Part shown: positions 25,887-34,705 of the stretch, one piece after another
How positions within the stretch are numbered: position 1 is the stretch's first letter
How the letters are laid out: each line of letters starts with the position of its first letter
Assembly: GCA_965216535.1 (NCBI GenBank)
Contig: OZ244175.1
Span: forward strand, 7,130,001 to 7,194,000
Direction: 5' to 3'
Length of the DNA: 64,000 nucleotides
From: Hoeflea_A sp965216535
GTDB taxonomy: Bacteria; Pseudomonadota; Alphaproteobacteria; Rhizobiales; Rhizobiaceae
The notes under the pieces: model-generated
Databases searched by the model: none
Told to the model about the DNA's origin: nothing
The model's input: only the letters and a program-made list of their open reading frames with translations
Position numbers and translations under genes: made by a program

Positions 25887-27224
25887 TCAACCTTGCGTCG
25901 GCCAGACCCGATGTTCGTCATCTATGATGTAGACGTGCCTGTGGCCAGTGCCGCTGGCCTTGTATTCACGCAAATGCGGGTGGTCGGGCGGCAGATCTGC
26001 ATGGTCATGGAGCAATTCCACTCTGTCGTCCGCCGGCCAAATCGTTAATGCGAACAGGGTTCCGCCGAGTGCAATGATCCCGAGCGCAGCCATTGTCACC
26101 GGTAGACCGAACACATCGCCAGCCCAGCCCGCGAGTGGATAGGTGACCAGCCAGCAGGCGTGAGACAGTGCAAACTGGGCAGTGAAAATCGCAGGCCGGT
26201 CCTCGGCATGGGCGGAGATCCGCAGCAACCGGCCCGAGGGCGTCAAAACCGATGCATAGAGTGCTCCGAACGCCCACCAGGCCACGAGAAAGGCCGCCCA
26301 GGGAGGCAATCCGAAGGCAAGGGACGAAGCAGCCGACGCAATTGCCAGGAGAGAGAGCGCCATGGCAGCACCGGTCATCAGGGTCCTGTCGGCAATCCGT
26401 TCGAGCAACTTGGGCAAAACGAGCGCGGCAATCATCGAGCCGCCGCCGAACGCTGCCAGTGCCATGGCCACGCCGCCTTGCGTTGCCTTGTACTCGCCAA
26501 GAACGATGACCACCGTGTTGACGATAACGAAGGCACCGACAGAGGCAGCCGCCAGGTTGAGCGCCAGCAACCCGCGCAGTCGCGGCGTTGCCAGATAGAT
26601 GCGGGATCCGCGCAGCACCCGCTCCAGGAAAGGGCGTGCTGCCCTGTCCGGTCGCCGTGGCGGAACCGCGGCGGCGGCCACCAACAGAGCGGAAACGGCA
26701 AAACCAAGCACTGTTCCGCCGAACAACCAGTGATAGCTCATAATCGCCAACATCAGGCCGGCAAGCGCCGGGCTGATCAGGTTTTCGAGATCGTAGGCGA
26801 GGCGCGAGAGCGACAACGCCCGCGTGTAGTCCTGCTCATCCGTCAGGATATCCGGGATCGCCGCCTGAAAGGCCGGAGTGAAAGTGGCAGAGGCTGCCTG
26901 CAATACGAAAATCAACACGTAAACCTGCCAGACCGCGTCGATAAACGGCAGGCACAGGGCAATTGCGGCGCGCACCAGGTCCGCGCCTATCAGGACGGCC
27001 TTGCGTGGCAGATGCTCGACCACCGCATTGGCAATCGGCGCAAGACCGACATAAGCGAGCATCTTGATGGCGAAGGCCGTCCCAAGAACGGCACCGGCCG
27101 CGTCGCCGGCGAGATCGAAAGCCAGCAGACCGAGCGCAACGGTCATTAAACCGGTGCCGATCAGGGCAATCACCTGGGCGGAAAACAGCCTGGCATAGGC
27201 GGCATTCGCGAGTATCGAGATCAT
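25887..27224 (-). CDS. MFS transporter (efflux-type)
   Basis: A 445-aa major facilitator protein with about twelve hydrophobic helices, the cytoplasmic loop motif region VEHLPRKAVLIGADLVRA after TM2, and a polar C-terminal tail with HDHADLPPDHPHLREY. The pattern matches enterobactin/drug exporter-like MFS (MFS_3). The histidine-rich tail is unusual. The start is ATG, with no close upstream partner; the sigma factor gene ends 55 nt before it. Substrate unknown. Confidence 0.88.
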   Translation of the reverse strand: MISILANAAYARLFSAQVIALIGTGLMTVALGLLAFDLAGDAAGAVLGTAFAIKMLAYVGLAPIANAVVEHLPRKAVLIGADLVRAAIALCLPFIDAVWQVYVLIFVLQAASATFTPAFQAAIPDILTDEQDYTRALSLSRLAYDLENLISPALAGLMLAIMSYHWLFGGTVLGFAVSALLVAAAAVPPRRPDRAARPFLERVLRGSRIYLATPRLRGLLALNLAAASVGAFVIVNTVVIVLGEYKATQGGVAMALAAFGGGSMIAALVLPKLLERIADRTLMTGAAMALSLLAIASAASSLAFGLPPWAAFLVAWWAFGALYASVLTPSGRLLRISAHAEDRPAIFTAQFALSHACWLVTYPLAGWAGDVFGLPVTMAALGIIALGGTLFALTIWPADDRVELLHDHADLPPDHPHLREYKASGTGHRHVYIIDDEHRVWPTQG

Positions 27225-27279
27225 GCCGCGAGACTACCAAAGAAGGCCACAAAGGGAAGTGCGACCGATCTTCCCGGTC

Positions 27280-28170
27280 TCAGCCAGCCCGCTCCCAACG
27301 GGCGTCCGCCATCACATAACGTGCGTAGCGAAAGTCGCGGATCGCCTCCACTCGTTCACCGTCGAAACGCAGCAGGATGAAATAGATCGGCGGACCGGTC
27401 GGATCGTCGCGATCGAAAGCGAGGATTGCCGGCCTGCCCTCAACGCAGCCCGGTGCCATGAGCCAATCGAGGCGTTTTTGGTAGTTGCTGTAATAGCCGC
27501 CGACACCAGCACGCCCTTTGCGATGTTCAACCGCCACCAGTTCCAGGCGAACCTCTTCCGACAGCATGTCGCGCAGTCGCTCGAACTCGTGGGCGTTGAA
27601 ACAGTCCGCGTAGAGCGCGAGCCGCCGCTTTTCCGCATCGTCCAGGGGTGGCGGGTCAAGGTCCGGATCCTGTCGCTTCAGAAGCTGCCGCCCGCGATGG
27701 AGGGCGGATTTCACCGAGTCGACGGAACTGTCTGTCAATTCCGCAACCTGCAGTGCCGAATAACCGAGGACATCCCGCAAAATGACGGTACTGCGCTGCT
27801 TCGGCGTCAGCCGCAGAAAGGGACGCAACGTATCGCCGATGGTGCTGTGAAGCGGCATTTCGTCAAACGCCGGCTGTTCGCGGCCGAATTCTTCCTTCAT
27901 GGCCGTTTCCCTCTTTCGGGCGCGGAACAGATCGATAGCCGCGTTGTGGGCAATGCGAAACAACCAGGCGCGAAGGTCGTCCACCACCGCGCCGTCCTTC
28001 AGGGCTCGGGTCGCCCGTAACAGGCAGTCCTGCAGCACATCTTCCCCGTCGATGACCGATCCGGCCATGCGCGAGCAATACCGATGCAGATCAGGCCGCA
28101 GGGTTGTCAGGGCGGCTTCAAGCGCCGCCCCGTCAAATTTGTCCGCCATTCCGGGTTGCGTATCAGGCAT
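27280..28170 (-). CDS. ECF sigma factor with C-terminal SnoaL-like domain
   Basis: A 296-aa ECF-type sigma factor. Region 2 (about 25-95) carries GEDVLQDCLLRA and LRAWLFRIAHNAAIDLFRARKR; region 4 (about 125-180) carries LTPKQRSTVILRDVLGYSALQVAELTDSS. The remaining 110 residues form a SnoaL/NTF2-like domain, as in SigJ/ECF41-like sigmas, where it controls activity in place of an anti-sigma factor. The start ATG 28170 overlaps the end of the upstream SDR gene by 8 nt, so they are translationally coupled. Confidence 0.92.
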   Translation of the reverse strand: MPDTQPGMADKFDGAALEAALTTLRPDLHRYCSRMAGSVIDGEDVLQDCLLRATRALKDGAVVDDLRAWLFRIAHNAAIDLFRARKRETAMKEEFGREQPAFDEMPLHSTIGDTLRPFLRLTPKQRSTVILRDVLGYSALQVAELTDSSVDSVKSALHRGRQLLKRQDPDLDPPPLDDAEKRRLALYADCFNAHEFERLRDMLSEEVRLELVAVEHRKGRAGVGGYYSNYQKRLDWLMAPGCVEGRPAILAFDRDDPTGPPIYFILLRFDGERVEAIRDFRYARYVMADARWERAG

Positions 28171-28900
28171 AGGCCTCCCTGCCCGTTCCCGCCACGGTAT
28201 AGGTGCCGGCATTGGCGCCGCTCTCGTCCGTCAGCAGGTCCATCACGCTGTCTGCGACCTGCTCCGCGGTGAGCGGCTTTTCCCACTGGCTCATGAACTG
28301 CTCCTGCGTCACGGACCGGGCATCGGCATAGGCCGACGACGCCTCATCGGCGATCCTGGTCCCGGCAATCAACTGTTTCGGATAGATCGTATAGAAGGTC
28401 AAACCGAGGTCGCGCCGATCAGCCTCCCATTTGGCGTAATTGGCAATGAGATGCTGCATGCGCTTGGCGCCCGCATAACCGCCAGACAAAGGCGATCCAC
28501 CAATGGCCGCGCCGCTGGCAAAGCTGACGATGGCGCCGCCCTGACGCATCGGGGCTTGCAGAGCGGCCTTGGTGAAATCGAAAGCGATCCTGGTGTCGGC
28601 GTGCCAGGCGGCGCTGAATTCCTGCCAGTCGAGTTCCGACAAAGGCGCCATCCGCGGGCGGTGCCCACCAACAAGTATCAGCAGGTCCGGCGCGACGTCG
28701 GTCATCAACTCCGTGGCTATGCCGTCGGCGGCATCGCCGGCGATTGTTTCGATTTCAGGTGCTTGCGCCCGCAGGCTGTCGAGGTCGCCGCTGTTGCGCG
28801 CAACCACGACTGTTTGAACGCCGGTGTCGTTGAGTTTGAGCGAAAGGGCTCGGCCGACTCCACGGCTGCCGCCGATAACGAGTGCTTTTCGGTAATGCAT
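28163..28900 (-). CDS. Short-chain dehydrogenase/reductase
   Basis: A 245-aa SDR-like protein with the cofactor motif GGSRGVGRAL and VVARN for NADP-type binding. The middle has LILVGGHRP in place of NNAG, SFASGAAIGG with the serine, and YAGAKRM, which supplies the YxxxK active site. It is transcribed with and overlaps the sigma factor. This SDR/ECF pairing with a divergent AraC (29028) suggests a small stress- or substrate-responsive unit. The ATG 28900 start is the first before the Rossmann motif. Confidence 0.9.
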   Translation of the reverse strand: MHYRKALVIGGSRGVGRALSLKLNDTGVQTVVVARNSGDLDSLRAQAPEIETIAGDAADGIATELMTDVAPDLLILVGGHRPRMAPLSELDWQEFSAAWHADTRIAFDFTKAALQAPMRQGGAIVSFASGAAIGGSPLSGGYAGAKRMQHLIANYAKWEADRRDLGLTFYTIYPKQLIAGTRIADEASSAYADARSVTQEQFMSQWEKPLTAEQVADSVMDLLTDESGANAGTYTVAGTGREAYA

Positions 28901-29027
28901 GTCGGATCTCCTTGGCAAAATGGATTTGAAAGAAAGACGGTGACGGAGTGCGAAAGGGTTCGCACACCCGAAATTTTTTCTCAGGCGCGATTCCGTTTAT
29001 GCTGCCGGCGCACCGGAGGCGAACGCG

Positions 29028-29867
29028 ATGCAGCGCATCGACCATGACAGTGCATTGGGACGATGGACGCTGTGTCGGCAGCGGCCGCGGGCATCTCTGC
29101 TGCCCTATGTCAGCGAGATACAAGGCTTTAGCGAAAGCGGCGGGCAAACGGTCGTTCGCACCGAACTGCCGTCGTGCATTGTGCCGCTGATCATCATCCT
29201 TGGATCCGGGTTCTCGGTTGAGGACGATGGACAGTCGCGTCCTTTGCGCACCAGTTTTACGGCCGGCCTGTCTGGTGCCCCGGTCAATATCGGGTCCAGC
29301 GGCGAAGCGCTTTGCCTGCAGGCCGATCTGACGCCGCTTGGTGCGATGCGACTGCTCGGGCCGAGCCTGGCCGACCTGTTCGGCAAGATCGTCAACCTTG
29401 ATGATATCGACGGACTGGCCGGCGAGCGGCTGGAAGATCAGCTCTCAGACCTTGACGATTGGCCGTCACGACTGGCGCTTCTGGAGGACTGGTTGGCCCG
29501 GCGTCTTCTGGACGACCGCACAAACGACCGACGGCTGGAGGTTGCCTTGGCGGCGCTTGGCGGCAACAGACCCGCGCGTGTCGCGGCTTTGGCGGATCGG
29601 CTCGGGATGAGCCGCAAGCATCTGCACGGCTTGTTCAGGACCCACATGGGGCTGTCGCCAAGCTCGTTTCTGCGACTGGCGCGTTTCTCCCGGGCAGCCG
29701 CCGATCTCAAAAGCGGCCCGCGCGATCTGGCTGACACCGCATTCAAGCACGGATTTGCCGACCAGGCCCACTTCACCCGCGATTTCAGGGCCTTCTCCGG
29801 GATGACCCCCACCCGGTTTGTCGCGGCAAACCTGGCCGACGGCACCGGTCTGATGGCGGACAGGTAA
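29028..29867 (+). CDS. AraC-family regulator
   Basis: A 279-aa regulator with a DUF6597-like N-terminal domain (about 15-130) and a C-terminal AraC helix-turn-helix pair: VAALADRLGMSRKHLHGLF and then LADTAFKHGFADQAHFTRDF. GGAGG precedes the ATG. It is divergent from the SDR/sigma pair across 127 bp and is a likely regulator of it. The effector is unknown. Confidence 0.92.
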   Translation: MQRIDHDSALGRWTLCRQRPRASLLPYVSEIQGFSESGGQTVVRTELPSCIVPLIIILGSGFSVEDDGQSRPLRTSFTAGLSGAPVNIGSSGEALCLQADLTPLGAMRLLGPSLADLFGKIVNLDDIDGLAGERLEDQLSDLDDWPSRLALLEDWLARRLLDDRTNDRRLEVALAALGGNRPARVAALADRLGMSRKHLHGLFRTHMGLSPSSFLRLARFSRAAADLKSGPRDLADTAFKHGFADQAHFTRDFRAFSGMTPTRFVAANLADGTGLMADR

Positions 29868-29925
29868 CATCCGTTCAAGCCGCACCGTTTTGACGGCACT
29901 AGCATACCGAAAAACGGAGGTTCCC

Positions 29926-30333
29926 ATGACGATTTCCATCATTCCCACCATGCGCTACGCCAACGCCACCCGAATGATCGACTGGCTTTGTGACGCATTC
30001 GGCTTCGAGCGGCATGCGGTCTACAAGGACGGCAAGGGCGGGATTGCCCACGCCCAACTCACCTTTGGCAGCGGCATGATCATGCTGGCCGACGACACCG
30101 ACGGCGAATTTTCGCAATACCAGTCGACGCCCCAGTCGCTCGGTAGCACCACACAGAGCGCCTATCTTGTCGTTGCCGACGTCGATGCAGTCTGCGAGCG
30201 GGCACGAGCGGCCGGCGCTCGCATCGTCATCGGGCCGCGCGAAGAGGATTACGGCGGTCGCGGGTTCGTCTGCATCGATCCCGAGGGCCAGGTGTGGAGC
30301 TTCGGCAGCTACGATCCGACGGCGGTCGACTAG
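29926..30333 (+). CDS. VOC-family (glyoxalase/PhnB-like) protein
   Basis: A 135-aa vicinal-oxygen-chelate protein with two beta-alpha-beta-beta-beta modules: PTMRYANATRMIDWLCDAFGFE and, later, YLVVADVDAVCERARAAGARI followed by GGRGFVCIDPEGQVWSFGSY. Metal ligands are not obvious, as in PhnB-like members. GGAGG stands before the ATG. The TAG stop is part of a CTAG at the left edge of the IS element. Confidence 0.9.
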   Translation: MTISIIPTMRYANATRMIDWLCDAFGFERHAVYKDGKGGIAHAQLTFGSGMIMLADDTDGEFSQYQSTPQSLGSTTQSAYLVVADVDAVCERARAAGARIVIGPREEDYGGRGFVCIDPEGQVWSFGSYDPTAVD

Positions 30334-30758
30334 GCCACCGACTCATTAAATCGAAGCCATATTCTTATTGAGGCGAGTTTGACGGAAGCGAGGTAGTTGT
30401 CATCTCGCTTGTCGTAGCGCGTGGCCACAGCCCGGAAGTGTTTGAGTTTGTTGAAGAACCGCTCGACGACATTGCGCTGTCTGTATACCCAGTCGTTGAA
30501 GGCCGGTGGATCGATGCGGCGCGTCATGGGGCGAATGTTGGCCCATGCGCCACAGTCTGTCATGCGCTGGCGAAGCGCATCGGAATCATAGGCCCGGTCG
30601 GCCAGAAGGATGTTGCCGTCCTTTACGGTGTCAAACATGTCTTGCGCGCTTCGACCGTCGTGGGCCTGGCCTTCGGTGAGTTTGAGCAGAATGGGCAGGC
30701 CTGCCGCATCGACCAGGGCGTGGATCTTTGTGGTCAGGCCGCCCCGCGAGCGACCCAT
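30330..30758 (-). CDS. IS5-family transposase, OrfB (C-terminal part)
   Basis: The 142-aa C-terminal frame, carrying GRSRGGLTTKIHALVD, LLADRAYDSD (second Asp region) and the YRQRNVVERFFNKLKHFRAVATRYDK motif with the catalytic Glu. It is likely made only as a fusion with OrfA by -1 frameshifting at the A8G run. Its stop codon falls on the CTAG at the left edge, also used by the VOC gene from the other strand. Confidence 0.88.
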   Translation of the reverse strand: MGRSRGGLTTKIHALVDAAGLPILLKLTEGQAHDGRSAQDMFDTVKDGNILLADRAYDSDALRQRMTDCGAWANIRPMTRRIDPPAFNDWVYRQRNVVERFFNKLKHFRAVATRYDKRDDNYLASVKLASIRIWLRFNESVA

Positions 30759-31130
30759 GCAACGGGATCGGACTTCTTTTTTTTGCCGTTCGCAGCATGC
30801 TGATGAACCCGGATCGACGAAGAGTCGATCATCTGGATATCGCCGTCATAAGCCTCTGATACAGCGGCTAAAAGCCGATCCCACACACCTGCCTTGCGCC
30901 ATCGGTTGAAGCGGTTCACGCAGGTCGTGTAGGGACCGTAGCGGCTTGGGATATCCGCCCACGGAGCTCCCGTTCGCAGGCGCCAGAAAATACCGTTCAG
31001 AACCCGACGATCATCAACGCGAGGAACACCCCGCGGCTTGTTCGGCAACAAGGGTTCAATCACAGACCACTCGAAATCCGTCAAATCGAAGCGTGCCATC
31101 TCAGCCTCCTAAGATGACACCACTGAATCA
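30331..31130 (-). mobile_element. IS5-family (IS427-like) insertion sequence
   Basis: Two overlapping transposase frames on the minus strand with an A8G slippery run make a standard IS427-group element. The left end begins near the CTAG at 30330-30333. Its inward sequence CCGACTCATTAAATCG has a partial counterpart, CTGATTCAGT, on the other side (reverse complement near 31120), which I take as the degenerate terminal repeats. The right boundary is uncertain by about 40 bp, and I could not identify a target-site duplication. It sits between the VOC and LysR genes without breaking either. Confidence 0.8.
30734..31099 (-). CDS. IS5-family transposase, OrfA (N-terminal part)
   Basis: The 121-aa N-terminal transposase frame: DLTDFEWSVIEPLLP, GIFWRLRTGAPWADIP, YGPYTTCVNRFNRW and the first catalytic Asp region MIDSSSIRVHQHA. 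It runs into GKKKKSD, encoded by eight A residues and a G on the minus strand. A -1 slip there joins it to OrfB to give a full DDE transposase. The frame alone ends soon after at a TGA. Confidence 0.9.
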   Translation of the reverse strand: MARFDLTDFEWSVIEPLLPNKPRGVPRVDDRRVLNGIFWRLRTGAPWADIPSRYGPYTTCVNRFNRWRKAGVWDRLLAAVSEAYDGDIQMIDSSSIRVHQHAANGKKKKSDPVAWVARGAA

Positions 31131-31183
31131 GAAATTACTCTGATTGGGAATCCGGTTTATGGGTATGCTACCTAGTCTGGTCT

Positions 31184-32086
31184 TCAGTCTATCGACTGCA
31201 GACAAAGCGTGCGCAGCCAAATCGAGAACGGATCGCCGTAGTCAGCGCGGAACATGAGCGCCGCTGACGCTTCGGACATCGAGAACGGTGCCTGGCAGGC
31301 TACCAAACCCAGACGTGTTGCCGTGCGTATGAAGGGCGCACGCAGGGTCGTGAAAAGCGCGTTGTTTTCGGCTGCCAGCGACAGCGCGGCTGAAAAGTTC
31401 GAGGCGTGGCAGAGCACGTGGCGCGTGAACCCTTGTTTTCGCATTGCTTTTTCAACCGGCCCCTCGGTCGCATCGTCTTGGCCGACAACGATGTGCTGCG
31501 AAGCAGCCCAGATTTCGTTCGATCCATCACTGCTGTAGGCGTGGTCGCGGGGCGCGAAAGTGCACCACGCCATCGGTTCAAGTGGGTGAACGACGAGATT
31601 GGGGTCCGGTTTCGGGAGGCCAAAACCCAAGCTGATTTCCGCCTCCGAGTTCAGAACCGCCTGGCGCCCTGACGAGTTCGAGGTGAATACGACGGACATT
31701 CCGGGAGCTTGTCGGGATACATCGCCGATGAATTGCGTGAACAAGGATGCACATAGATCGGGAGCGGCGATCCGAATGCGTCTGTTGCTTGAGGCCGGAT
31801 CAAAGTCGGTCTCTAGTTCGAACAGCAGACGCGCCGAGCGCGCAGCCTCAACAACACGCGGTCGCAACCGTTCAGCCATGGGCGTAAGCCGCATATTCCA
31901 ACCGTCGCGTACAAGGATCGGGTCTCGGAAATGCTCGCGCAGGCGCGACAAACTATGAGACATGGCCGATTGGGTGCGGCCAACGGATTCCGCGGCATTG
32001 GAAACGGACCGATGCTCTAGCAAAGCGCTCAGGGCGGTGATGAGATTCAGGTCCAGGGTCGCAAGATTTGTATTATTAGAAATCAT
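31184..32086 (-). CDS. LysR-family regulator
   Basis: A 300-aa LysR protein: N-terminal winged helix (LDLNLITALSALLEHRSVSN, then VGRTQSAMSHSLSRLREHF) and a C-terminal effector domain (RIRIAAPDLCASLFTQF onwards). The ATG at 32086 is chosen because the NodD/LysR-type N terminus begins right after it; the longer frame to 32395 overlaps the divergent gene. It is divergent from the APCDD1-like gene at 32168 across 81 bp and probably regulates it. Confidence 0.9.
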   Translation of the reverse strand: MISNNTNLATLDLNLITALSALLEHRSVSNAAESVGRTQSAMSHSLSRLREHFRDPILVRDGWNMRLTPMAERLRPRVVEAARSARLLFELETDFDPASSNRRIRIAAPDLCASLFTQFIGDVSRQAPGMSVVFTSNSSGRQAVLNSEAEISLGFGLPKPDPNLVVHPLEPMAWCTFAPRDHAYSSDGSNEIWAASQHIVVGQDDATEGPVEKAMRKQGFTRHVLCHASNFSAALSLAAENNALFTTLRAPFIRTATRLGLVACQAPFSMSEASAALMFRADYGDPFSIWLRTLCLQSID

Positions 32087-32167
32087 GCAATCATAATAAA
32101 CATCCATTCGATTCATGTCATGCCCTATGACACCTTCGGCTACCGAAGCTGACAGAGGAAATGCCCC

Positions 32168-33121
32168 ATGAAATTCCAACTCCGCATTTTTCTTTCCGCC
32201 GCCTGCACGTTCCTGGCCACACCGGCGTGGGCTGAGGACAAAGCGATTGACCTTGAGGGCACATGGAAAAGCATAGCGTGCGAACTGCGTCCGCAGGCGA
32301 ACCAGGATGGCATCGCACCCTGGTATCTCAAACGGTCCATCGTCTTCGGGTCCGGACGGATCGACGCCCATTTCGTCACGTACGCCGACGCACAATGCTC
32401 AGCTCCTTTGGTGGATCTCAAGTTCGGAGGTGACGTCAATCTCCTCGGCGCATCCGATGTTGCGCCGGGGGCGGTGGAGGTCGATCTGATCGTCAATGAC
32501 TACCTGACCGTGACGCCGCGCATGGAAGGCTTTGCGGCCTTTCTGAACTCGGCCGAAGCTGGAACCTGCGGCTCCGACGCCTGGACGGTCGATGCGGAGC
32601 AGAACATCTTTGAAACAGGGTGTTCCGTGATGGGTGTTTCCGCCAATTCACCCACGACCGAGTATGAAGTGCTGCATATCTCTGCCGGACATCTCTATTT
32701 CGGCGCTCGACCGGTCAACGGCCAACCGTTGGCCATGGCTGAGGACAGGCCAACAACCTTGCAGATGCCGCTCAAACGGTCGGAGGGCGGACAGACGCAG
32801 AAAGTCGGCGCTGACGATCTACGCGTCCCAAAGCACGTGGAAATCGTTCTGTTCGAACAGGCCGATGGCGCCGACCCGGCCGACGTCAGGGCCTTTTTCG
32901 AGGCGATTACCGCGAAGATGAACCAGAACGACACACTGCTTTATCGCACCGTCGGCCAGGGCGAAAACGGTGCCTGGTTGTGCGTCAACTACTGGACGAG
33001 CCGTCCCGATATGGAGACCCTGAACGCGGAGGCCCGGACATGGGCAGACGAATTCGCGGCCATGGGCGCACTGGTGAAACCCAACAGTTTCAGGCTCACC
33101 AGCTACGATACGGGCGCTTGA
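32168..33121 (+). CDS. Secreted APCDD1-like domain protein with C-terminal dimeric barrel-like domain
   Basis: A 317-aa exported protein (signal peptide 1-22, AWA cleavage). Residues about 27-205 resemble the domain of animal APCDD1, a Wnt inhibitor: LEGTWKSIACELRP, YLKRSIVFGSGRIDAHFVTY, TPRMEGFAAFLN, CGSDAWTVDAEQNIFETGC, TEYEVLHI and LQMPL correspond in order to conserved APCDD1 features as I remember them, including the cysteines. Residues about 220-317 look like a small alpha-beta (ABM/stress-responsive barrel-type) domain. Function in bacteria is unknown; APCDD1 domains bind lipids. It is divergent from a LysR gene. Confidence 0.72.
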   Translation: MKFQLRIFLSAACTFLATPAWAEDKAIDLEGTWKSIACELRPQANQDGIAPWYLKRSIVFGSGRIDAHFVTYADAQCSAPLVDLKFGGDVNLLGASDVAPGAVEVDLIVNDYLTVTPRMEGFAAFLNSAEAGTCGSDAWTVDAEQNIFETGCSVMGVSANSPTTEYEVLHISAGHLYFGARPVNGQPLAMAEDRPTTLQMPLKRSEGGQTQKVGADDLRVPKHVEIVLFEQADGADPADVRAFFEAITAKMNQNDTLLYRTVGQGENGAWLCVNYWTSRPDMETLNAEARTWADEFAAMGALVKPNSFRLTSYDTGA

Positions 33122-33152
33122 TCCGGCGCTGAGCCTTGGCAAGCTGTGCTGC

Positions 33153-34640
33153 TCAATCCCCGAACCCTTCGGGCGCGCGAAATCCGCCAAGCTCTTCGGT
33201 GATCAGCCGGGCAACCTCGATGGTCTTGTAGTCGGCAAAGGGCGCGCCGATCGCCTGCAACCCGATCGGCAGCCCGGTTTCCGACGGACCGGTCGGGAAG
33301 ACCGTCGAGGGCAACAGCGGCATGGTGGCTAGACCGGCCCAGAAGACCTGTTGCCAATAGCTGCGCTGCGTGCCGGCGATCATCAGAGTACGGCTGGTCA
33401 TCGGGCTGTGATCGTGGGGAAAGGCCGTAGTGGCGGAGATCGGGCAAAGCACCACGTCCCAATCCTCGAAGAAGGCCTGCCAGGCATGGCGCATCACGCC
33501 GCGCCGTCCGTTGGCCACCAGCCATTCCTGGTAGCCGATGTCGAATTCCGGGCCGCCCATCAGAGGCGAAAGCAGTGTGCCATAGACTTCGCGGGCGCCA
33601 CCGACACTGATGTCCGGGCGCGCCGTATCGGACACCACCGCGCCACGGGCAGCCAGGCGCTCGCCGACGGAGACCACCCGATCGGCGATTTCGGCGTCCA
33701 CCGGTGCCTGGCCGGAATCCGGCCAAAGCGCCACCCGGAGCCCCTTGAGTTCGCTGATGCCCGGTTCCGGAAGATTGAGGTCCCAGCCGGGTGCCATCAA
33801 GACATCCGGTCCGCCGATCAGGCGCAATGCCAGCGCCAGATCCTCGGCACTTCGCGCAAGGGGTCCCAAAACCGCCAGATCGATGTCCTGGGCAATCCGT
33901 GGCGTGCCGGGCAGGTTGTGACCGCGGCTCGGCACAATGCCCCAACTCGGCTTGTGACCGAAAACACCGCAATAGTGCGCCGGGTTGCGGATCGAGCCGC
34001 CAATGTCGGACCCGCACTCCAAACCGGTCAGACCGGCCGCCAGCGCGGCGGCCGAGCCACCGGACGACCCGCCCGGTCCGCGCGACAGGTCCCAGGGGTT
34101 GTTGGTTTGCCCGTATATGGCGTTGTAGCTTTGAAAGTCGGCAAGATGGATCGGCACATTGGTCTTGCCGAGGAAGTGGGCACCGGCTGCCTTGAGGCGC
34201 GACACAACGACGGAATCGGCTTCGGCAATGGCGTCGCGATGCTCCGGGTTGCCCCAGGACGACGGCAGGCCGGCGATGTCATAGGATTCCTTGATCGTCA
34301 TCGGCACGCCGTGCAGCGGCCCGATCATGCGACCGGAGGCGCGCGCCGCGTCAGCGGTTTGTGCTGCCTCCAGTGCCCGATCGAAATCGCGCACGACAAC
34401 GGCGTTGGTCCGGCCATCGTGGCGTTCGATCCTGTCGATGAAATAGCCGGTCAGTTCCACGGAGCTCAAGTCTCCGGAAGCAATCAGCGCCGCCAGTTCT
34501 CCCGCGCTGCGAAAGGCAAGCGACTGCTCGCCGGCCGTTGCGGAGTCGGCGGCAAAAGCCGACGTTGCGGCCAGTGCTCCCATTTTTGCGAATTCCCGTC
34601 GAGTGATATGAGCGTCACCCTTATTTGCATCATCAGTCAA
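33153..34640 (-). CDS. Amidase-signature family hydrolase, exported
   Basis: A 495-aa amidase-signature enzyme. The Ser-cisSer-Lys triad is visible: Lys in MTIKESYD, the serines in GGSSGGSAAALAAG and GSDIGGSIRNPA. The N terminus ITRREFAKMGALAATSAF is a twin-arginine signal, so the enzyme acts in the periplasm. I choose TTG 34640, 7 nt after AAGGGAGA; the longer frame has no support. The substrate amide is unknown. The neighbours give little context. Confidence 0.9.
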   Translation of the reverse strand: MTDDANKGDAHITRREFAKMGALAATSAFAADSATAGEQSLAFRSAGELAALIASGDLSSVELTGYFIDRIERHDGRTNAVVVRDFDRALEAAQTADAARASGRMIGPLHGVPMTIKESYDIAGLPSSWGNPEHRDAIAEADSVVVSRLKAAGAHFLGKTNVPIHLADFQSYNAIYGQTNNPWDLSRGPGGSSGGSAAALAAGLTGLECGSDIGGSIRNPAHYCGVFGHKPSWGIVPSRGHNLPGTPRIAQDIDLAVLGPLARSAEDLALALRLIGGPDVLMAPGWDLNLPEPGISELKGLRVALWPDSGQAPVDAEIADRVVSVGERLAARGAVVSDTARPDISVGGAREVYGTLLSPLMGGPEFDIGYQEWLVANGRRGVMRHAWQAFFEDWDVVLCPISATTAFPHDHSPMTSRTLMIAGTQRSYWQQVFWAGLATMPLLPSTVFPTGPSETGLPIGLQAIGAPFADYKTIEVARLITEELGGFRAPEGFGD

Positions 34641-34705
34641 ACCGCATCTCCCTTGGTGTCTGCAGGCTGGATAGCAAATATTGTTGTCACTGGCAGCCGA
34701 GCCCG

